Assembly (NCBI GenBank): GCA_947448105.1
Contig: CANFNE010000140.1
Coordinates: 1-6,622, forward strand
Source of the DNA: Burkholderiales bacterium
GTDB taxonomy: Bacteria > Pseudomonadota > Gammaproteobacteria > Burkholderiales > Burkholderiaceae_C
Length of the DNA stretch: 6,622 bases
Direction: 5' to 3'
Part shown: one piece after another, positions 1 through 4,583 of the stretch
Layout: the number at the start of each line of letters is the position of its first letter
How positions within the stretch are numbered: the first letter of the stretch is position 1
The notes under the pieces: model-generated
Told to the model about the DNA's origin: nothing
The model's database searches: none
The model's input: only the letters and a program-made list of their open reading frames with translations
Translations under genes and position numbers: made by a program

Positions 1-434
1 ACCGCGTCCAGGCCCTTGGGCTGGCGCGCGGCCACTTGCAGGCCGTTAAAGCCGCCCCACGAAATACCCATCATGCCCACCCGCCCGGTGCTCCAGGGCT
101 GGGCCACCAGCCAGGCGATCACGTCATCGGCGTCTTGGAGTTCTTGCTCGCTGTATTCATCGAGCATCAGGCCGTCGGAGTCGCCGTTGCCGCGCATGTC
201 TACCCGCACGCAGGCGTAGCCGTGGCCGGCCAGATAGGGGTGTGTCAGCGCATCGCGCACCACGGTGCCGTCGCGTTTGCGGTAGGGCAGGTATTCCAGA
301 ATCACGGGCACCGGGTTTTTGGCGGCGTCGGTGGGCATCCAGACGCGGGCGGCGAGCTGGGTGCCGTCGGGCAGGGGGATGAAGAGGTTGGGCGTCTCTT
401 TGACTTTGCGGGGGAAGGATTTCACAGTTTTCAT
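1..434 (-). CDS. CocE/NonD-type alpha/beta hydrolase (X-Pro dipeptidyl-peptidase S15-like), N-terminal part
   Basis: The frame begins with ATG at 434 and runs off the left edge after 144 full codons, so only the N-terminal portion is present; the family is usually about 550-680 residues. Visible hallmarks are an N-terminal strand region ending in LPDGTQLAARVW (residues 21-32), the EYLPYRKRD segment (47-55), the VRVDMRGNGDSDG segment (77-88), and the nucleophile elbow GISWGG (123-128) with the probable catalytic serine at residue 125. These are characteristic of CocE/NonD hydrolases, which cleave ester or amide bonds of varied substrates; the actual substrate cannot be read from this part. The Asp and His of the triad would lie outside the window. 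A GAGG Shine-Dalgarno-like element sits 7 bases before the ATG and supports this start. No signal peptide is seen, so it is probably cytoplasmic. It is divergent from the HupE/UreJ-like gene, with no evident functional link. Confidence 0.9.
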   Translation of the reverse strand, partial: MKTVKSFPRKVKETPNLFIPLPDGTQLAARVWMPTDAAKNPVPVILEYLPYRKRDGTVVRDALTHPYLAGHGYACVRVDMRGNGDSDGLMLDEYSEQELQDADDVIAWLVAQPWSTGRVGMMGISWGGFNGLQVAARQPKGLDA

Positions 435-595
435 GGGAACCTCGAAGCCGGTGGTAAATGGGGTGCGGCCCGTGCCGTGGCACTATCTGCATGGGTGGTG
501 CGGGGCCGGCGCGGTCGCGGGATAGTAAACCCATTGGGCGCAACGCTTGCGCGCTGCGCCGACGTGCTGCGGGCCTGTTAACGTGCTGTTTGTCT
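435..595. promoter_or_regulatory. Divergent intergenic region with two short inverted repeats
   Basis: This 161-bp gap separates two divergently transcribed genes and should hold promoters for both. I find no convincing -35/-10 pair on either strand. It contains two compact inverted repeats: GTGCC-GT-GGCAC at 472-483 and GCGCAA-CGC-TTGCGC at 538-552. They could be operators or small hairpins in leader RNAs, but in GC-rich DNA such short repeats also arise by chance. An open frame in phase with the downstream gene extends back to an ATG at 458, but it encodes an Arg/Cys-rich stretch without protein character. Confidence 0.4.
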
Positions 596-1777
596 ATGAA
601 TATTCGCTTGAACCCTCGTTTTTTTCGCACGTTGTGGCGCTGTGTGCAGTGCACGCTGTGGCTTGCGCCCCTGGCATTGGGCGCCCATGTGGTGGAAACC
701 GGCCACGCCACCGTCAGCCTGTCGGGTACACAAGTTGTGGTGGCAATTTCTATACCCGTAGCGGCATTGACCGGCGCCGATGACAACGCCGACGGCGTGC
801 TGGACCGGGCAGAAATCGGGGCGCACCAGGCCGACCTGGTCGCGCAGGTGCAAAACGGCCTGGTCCTGGAGGGCGATGGGCACAAGGCGGCCTGGCGCCA
901 GATGGTGCTGACCCCGGCACAGGCGCCTGACCCCGGCTCCGTTCAAGCGGCGACAGCCGCAGTGCCAACGGCTGCTGCGCAGTTGCTTGTCGTGGGCGCC
1001 GCTGCCTGGGATTTCGCACCAGCCGTGGTCACCCTGGACTATGGCTTGTGGAGCCGCACGCCCTTGGCCGCGCGCGGGGCCGCCGGGCCGGTGGTGGAAA
1101 CGCTCAAGGTCCGGGTGTCACGCACCCGAGACGGTGCAACGGTGGCCGAAGAAGTAGGCCTGCTGTCGCCCCACCAATCCCGCCTTGAGTTTTTTGCCCC
1201 GGTGCAGCGCCATGTGGCCAACTTTGCGCACCACGGTTTTGACCATATCTTGGGCGGCGCCGACCATATTGTGTTTTTGGTGGCGCTTTTGGCCAGTGGC
1301 ATCAGCGTGCGGCGCTGGGCGGCTTTGCTCACGGCCTTTACCGTGGCGCATGGTGCGACCTTTGGCCTGGCTGCCATGGGCTGGGTCAATGTGTCTGCGG
1401 AGTTGGTGGAGCCGGCCATTGCCGCGTCCATTGTGCTGGTGTCGGCCTTGCACTTGCTGCGCATGCAGGTGGTGCTGAAGTGGGAGCTGCTGCTGGTGTT
1501 TGCGCTGGGGCTGATTCACGGCCTGGGCTTTGCGTCCGCCATGCGGGAAGAGGGCGCCGGTCAGCTGATTGCGCTAAGCCCCTACCCGGTGTGGAGCATT
1601 GTGGGCTTTAACCTGGGGATTGAGGCCGGGCAAATTGTGGTGGCGCTGGCGTTGTATGCGATGGTGTTGGTGCTGCGTCGCCTGTTTGCCCGCCAGGGCG
1701 ACGCCGTGTGGCAGCGCACGGCCGGCGCCTTGTCCTTGGCTGTGGGCGCTTTTTGGCTGGTGGAGCGCGTGGTTTAG
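596..1777 (+). CDS. HupE/UreJ_2-type integral membrane protein with exported N-terminal domain
   Basis: A 393-residue protein. Residues 1-30 form a signal peptide: basic start, hydrophobic core CTLWLAPLALG, then a likely cut near A30. Residues 31 to about 200 form an exported domain with an EF-hand-like loop at 62-73 (D62, N64, D66, G67, D70, E73). From about residue 206 the C-terminal half matches the HupE/UreJ_2 membrane family: the His/Asp-rich AHHGFDHILGGADHIVFL motif (211-228), VAHGATFGLA (250-259), LIHGLGFASAM (306-316) and VGFNLGIEAGQI (336-347), with about six hydrophobic helices. HupE and UreJ relatives are linked to nickel or metal import; the function of this subfamily is unsettled, so metal transport is only inferred. 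The ATG at 596 is chosen because the signal peptide follows immediately, although no clear Shine-Dalgarno precedes it; an in-frame ATG at 458 would bury that signal. The gene converges on the response regulator, 22 bp away. Confidence 0.85.
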   Translation: MNIRLNPRFFRTLWRCVQCTLWLAPLALGAHVVETGHATVSLSGTQVVVAISIPVAALTGADDNADGVLDRAEIGAHQADLVAQVQNGLVLEGDGHKAAWRQMVLTPAQAPDPGSVQAATAAVPTAAAQLLVVGAAAWDFAPAVVTLDYGLWSRTPLAARGAAGPVVETLKVRVSRTRDGATVAEEVGLLSPHQSRLEFFAPVQRHVANFAHHGFDHILGGADHIVFLVALLASGISVRRWAALLTAFTVAHGATFGLAAMGWVNVSAELVEPAIAASIVLVSALHLLRMQVVLKWELLLVFALGLIHGLGFASAMREEGAGQLIALSPYPVWSIVGFNLGIEAGQIVVALALYAMVLVLRRLFARQGDAVWQRTAGALSLAVGAFWLVERVV

Positions 1778-1799
1778 GGCGCCCGCAGGGAGCGCTTGG

Positions 1800-2531
1800 T
1801 CAGTGGACGAAGTTGACCCGGATGCACAACTGGTAGCCCACGCCCCACACGGACTTGATTGAGGGTTCGCTTGCTTCAAGCTGCACGGTTTTGAATTTTT
1901 TGCGCAGCCGGGCTACCAGCTCTTCGAGCGCGTGTTTGCTGATGGAGCGGTCAGCGTTTTCTTCCCCAAACAGGTCGCACAGCACGCCAGACTCCAAGGT
2001 GTTGTCCTTGGCTTGCATCAAGGCTACCAGGAGGGTTTTTTCCCGGCTGGTGATCTGCAGCTTTTGCTCGGGCAAGGGCCCTTGCAGGGTGCGGTCGCGC
2101 AAGCTCAAGGACCAGGTGTCGGCGGTGCTGGTTTTCTTGAGCCGCCGCCCCAGGCTCTCGATGACGAGGACCAGCTCGTCCGGGGAAACGGGTTTGGTCA
2201 GGTAAAAGTCGGCGCCGCCTTGGCGGTATCCCGCGATGCGGTCGACCAGCGCGGTGCGTCCGGTGCAAATGACGATGCCGACATGGGGCAGGGATTCGCG
2301 CAGGCGTTTGCACAGGCTCAGGCCCCCTTCGCCGGGCAGGTTCAGGTCGACCAGGAAGACGTCTATCGCTTCGCGCGCCGTCAGGTCATCGAGACCGGCA
2401 GCGCTGTTGGCGGCATGCACGACCATGCCGTGGGCGCGCAGGTGGATCTCGATTTCCTGGCGCAGCAGAGAGTCGTCTTCCACGATGGCCACGGACAGGC
2501 GCTGCGATGCGTCTTGGCGTTCTTGCGTCAT
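1800..2531 (-). CDS. OmpR-type winged-helix response regulator
   Basis: A 243-residue regulator. The receiver domain spans about residues 12-130, with the acidic pocket E18-D19-D20, phospho-acceptor D62 in FLVDLNLPGEGG, switch threonine T90 in ICTGR, and conserved K113 in LTKPVSP. The C-terminal part (about 138-238) looks like a Trans_Reg_C winged helix: a TSREKTLLVAL helix (161-170), a recognition-helix-like segment SKHALEELVARLRKKF (198-213) and the final wing IKSVWGVGYQL (225-235). It should be phosphorylated by the kinase encoded just upstream and then bind DNA. Its ATG lies 8 bases after the kinase stop, and no good Shine-Dalgarno is visible in that gap, so translational coupling to the kinase is plausible. 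The winged helix is somewhat divergent: the usual LT-x-x-E-x-x-LL pattern appears as ITSREKTLL. All receiver catalytic residues are intact, so the protein should be phosphorylatable. Its targets are unknown. Confidence 0.93.
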   Translation of the reverse strand: MTQERQDASQRLSVAIVEDDSLLRQEIEIHLRAHGMVVHAANSAAGLDDLTAREAIDVFLVDLNLPGEGGLSLCKRLRESLPHVGIVICTGRTALVDRIAGYRQGGADFYLTKPVSPDELVLVIESLGRRLKKTSTADTWSLSLRDRTLQGPLPEQKLQITSREKTLLVALMQAKDNTLESGVLCDLFGEENADRSISKHALEELVARLRKKFKTVQLEASEPSIKSVWGVGYQLCIRVNFVH

Positions 2532-2539
2532 AAAGTGTT

Positions 2540-4480
2540 TCAGTTGGGAATGCGGACTTCGAAAATGGCCCAGCCGTTTTCGAAGCGGTAATGTACCGTG
2601 GCGCCGATATGGTCTGCTGCAACGCGCACCAAATGCAAGCCAATGCCGATGCCGGGCATGCCAAGCACATTGGTGTGGCGGTAATAGCGTTCAAACAGGC
2701 GTTCGGCGTCGGGAACGTTGTCAGGCGCGACGCGGTTGCATATCTCCAGGTGAATCGGCCCGCGCGATCCACCGTGGTCTTCGGTTTGGGCCTGCGCGTC
2801 ATGGGCGGGCGTGGTGCGCACGAATACCAAAATATCCCCCGGCGCCGAATATTTTTCGGCATTGCTCAGCAGGTTTTCCAGGATTTGTAAGAGCAAATGC
2901 CGGTCGGTATAGAAGGTGGCGCCTTCGTCGATGTGCAGTTTGAATCGCTCAAAGTCTTGCAGATCCTGCGTGAGTTGCGCCAACAAGGGTGCTGCAGGCA
3001 GCGTTTCAAATTGCCCTGGCGGGCAAGGCTCGTCCAGTTTCACCGACGCAGCCACGTGTTCAATGATGGTGTCCATGCGCTTGACCGATGCGTCGATGTG
3101 TTTGACTCTTTGCAAGGAGTCCGGGTTTGCGCCCAGATCGCGCTTGAGTGAGGCCAGGGCAAAGCGCATGGTGCCCAGCGGGGTTTTGAGTTCGTGGGTC
3201 AGAACGTCGATCAGGGTGTTGCGCTCGTTCAATATTTCACGCTGGGATTTGGCCTGCAGGGCCTCAATGCGCAGGGCTTGGACTTCGCGCAAGTTCAGCA
3301 ATTTTTTGCTGGTCTCTTCGCTGTTGACGTACAACAGCACGAAGATGCCGACCGCCACCCCATTGAGCCGCCAGTCCGCCAAATTTTGCAAAGCGCCCGT
3401 CAAGGGGTTGAAGTACAGCAGGTCAAAGGCGACCAGCGAGCCCAGGGTCAGTGCGGCCAGGTAGCAGCCATAGGCGGCGTAAATAATTCTTTTGAGCTCC
3501 CGTGAATTGCCGCTGGTGCGCATGGCGCCATACAGCTGCACCAGCGGATTGATACCCAGCACCAGGTAATTGAAGCTCAAGCCCAGGTGGGCGTATCCCA
3601 CGCCTATCAATACTGCGTTGGTGGTGCAGCACAACAACAGCAAGTAAAAAAGGATGCGGTAGGCCCGCGGCGGATGGTAGGCAGCAATGGCGGCCCAACC
3701 AAGCAGCACCACCGCGAACACCCGTGCCACTTGGATCAGATTGCCTAAAGTTTCCACGGCTTGGGGGGAAACTGCTGAAAATCGCTCAGCCAGCAGGCCG
3801 GTGCTGGCGTACACCAGCAGCACGACGGAGGCCTGGTACCAGCAGTAAAAATGCAGCAGGCGACTGCGTTGCATTGCAAAAAACAGCAAGCCCAGCAGCA
3901 GCAGGCCATTGGCAAGCGCCAAGGCCGCGCTGATACGTGCCACTCTTGGTGCCACCGCCAGCGCAAGCCGGTCTTCCAGCGTCAACTCGGTTTCAATCAG
4001 CCGCATGCCTTGGGTTTGCACCTTGAGGTACACCGTGCTGGGCTCGTGGGCGTCGGTGTGCAGGGAAAAGCAGTGGAGGTCATCCGGGCATTTGTCCATG
4101 CTGCGGTGCTGGCGGTCGCCTGCGCGACTGACATGCCAACTTCCACCGTAGTTTTCGTAGAGGTCGACCTGGTCCAGCGTGTAGGGGCCGACCCGCAGGA
4201 TGAAGGGATTGCCCGCATCTGCAACCGCGCGTTTACCCGAGGGATCATTGTGTTCAATGTGAAACCGGATCCAGGTCGCGCCCTGCTGCAGTCCCATGCG
4301 AAGGTCGCCCGAAAACGGCGCGAAGGGGGCCTGGGTAATGGCGTCGATAGAGGCCTGGTTCTGCGCGTCATGCAGGTACGTGCGCTCGATGTCGTAGCCG
4401 GGGACGGAGGCGCAGCAAAGCGTGTTCAAGAAACACAGTAGAACGCCGAGGGCAAGTCGTGATAACAGGTGTAAGTGCAC
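2540..4480 (-). CDS. 7TMR-DISM sensor histidine kinase
   Basis: A 646-residue membrane sensor kinase, partner of the adjacent regulator. Order: signal peptide (1-25); exported 7TMR-DISMED2-like sensor domain (about 28-175) with ATWIRFHIEHNDPS (68-81), FILRVGPYTLDQVDLYE (93-109) and a Cys pair at 131/137; seven hydrophobic helices near 183-203, 210-230, 249-269, 274-296, 300-319, 331-353 and 372-386; a charged, probably coiled-coil linker (387-420); HisKA with phospho-acceptor H429 in LTHELKTPLG; and HATPase_c with N-box LENLLSNAEKYS (534-545) and G2 box GMPGIGIGLHLV (607-618). The G1 position reads ICNRVAPD (580-587), with Asn582 where many kinases have Asp in DxGxG. DISMED2 domains are thought to bind small ligands such as carbohydrates; the ligand here is unknown. 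The start is a GTG without a clear Shine-Dalgarno, chosen because the signal peptide follows at once and an in-frame stop lies a short distance upstream. Confidence 0.93.
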   Translation of the reverse strand: MHLHLLSRLALGVLLCFLNTLCCASVPGYDIERTYLHDAQNQASIDAITQAPFAPFSGDLRMGLQQGATWIRFHIEHNDPSGKRAVADAGNPFILRVGPYTLDQVDLYENYGGSWHVSRAGDRQHRSMDKCPDDLHCFSLHTDAHEPSTVYLKVQTQGMRLIETELTLEDRLALAVAPRVARISAALALANGLLLLGLLFFAMQRSRLLHFYCWYQASVVLLVYASTGLLAERFSAVSPQAVETLGNLIQVARVFAVVLLGWAAIAAYHPPRAYRILFYLLLLCCTTNAVLIGVGYAHLGLSFNYLVLGINPLVQLYGAMRTSGNSRELKRIIYAAYGCYLAALTLGSLVAFDLLYFNPLTGALQNLADWRLNGVAVGIFVLLYVNSEETSKKLLNLREVQALRIEALQAKSQREILNERNTLIDVLTHELKTPLGTMRFALASLKRDLGANPDSLQRVKHIDASVKRMDTIIEHVAASVKLDEPCPPGQFETLPAAPLLAQLTQDLQDFERFKLHIDEGATFYTDRHLLLQILENLLSNAEKYSAPGDILVFVRTTPAHDAQAQTEDHGGSRGPIHLEICNRVAPDNVPDAERLFERYYRHTNVLGMPGIGIGLHLVRVAADHIGATVHYRFENGWAIFEVRIPN

Positions 4481-4583
4481 TGAGTAAATGTGTAATTTAA
4501 TTTTATTGATCTAATTAAAATTATTGCGAACCAGCATAAATCGCGATCTTTGCTCAAAGTGCTGCGTAACTGAGAAAAATACC
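4481..4583. promoter_or_regulatory. AT-rich divergent promoter region between sensor kinase and FN3 protein genes
   Basis: This 103-bp gap must carry promoters for the kinase operon (minus) and the FN3-protein gene (plus), and its left half is strikingly AT-rich for this genome. On the minus strand TAAAAT at 4505-4500 is a fair -10 candidate about 20 bases before the GTG start. On the plus strand CATAAA at 4535-4540 is a weak -10 candidate. Neither has a good -35. A small hairpin-like repeat CTTTG-CT-CAAAG lies at 4548-4559, in the probable leader of the FN3 gene. Confidence 0.5.
4498..4523. repeat. 8-bp inverted repeat, candidate regulator-binding site
   Basis: TAATTTTA (4498-4505) and TAAAATTA (4516-4523) are perfect inverted copies separated by 10 bases. 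The left arm overlaps the candidate -10 of the kinase operon, so a protein bound here could control the kinase operon and possibly the divergent FN3 gene. OmpR-type regulators more often bind direct repeats, so assigning the site to the neighbouring regulator is a guess. AT-rich DNA produces such symmetry by chance fairly often. Confidence 0.35.

Noticed and set aside
458..595. N-terminal extension of the HupE/UreJ-like gene from an ATG at 458.
   Set aside because: The added 46 residues are Cys/Arg/Gly-rich without protein character and would bury the signal peptide that begins at 596.
157..885. Minus-strand open frame of 242 codons spanning the hydrolase start, the gap and the HupE-like gene.
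   Set aside because: It is Arg/Pro/Ala-rich, has no recognisable domain and lies opposite or out of frame with two well supported genes; typical of high-GC antisense frames.
1778..1799. Possible bidirectional terminator between the convergent HupE-like and regulator genes.
   Set aside because: The 22-bp gap has only a GCGC/GCGC match and no T-run; there is not enough to call a terminator.
1932..2591. Plus-strand open frame of 219 codons antisense to the response regulator.
   Set aside because: It mirrors the regulator codons, shows no domain, and the regulator on the other strand has all receiver catalytic residues.
3851..4441. Plus-strand open frame of 196 codons antisense to the kinase N-terminal half.
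   Set aside because: It is a shadow of the kinase sensor and membrane region, with no recognisable family.
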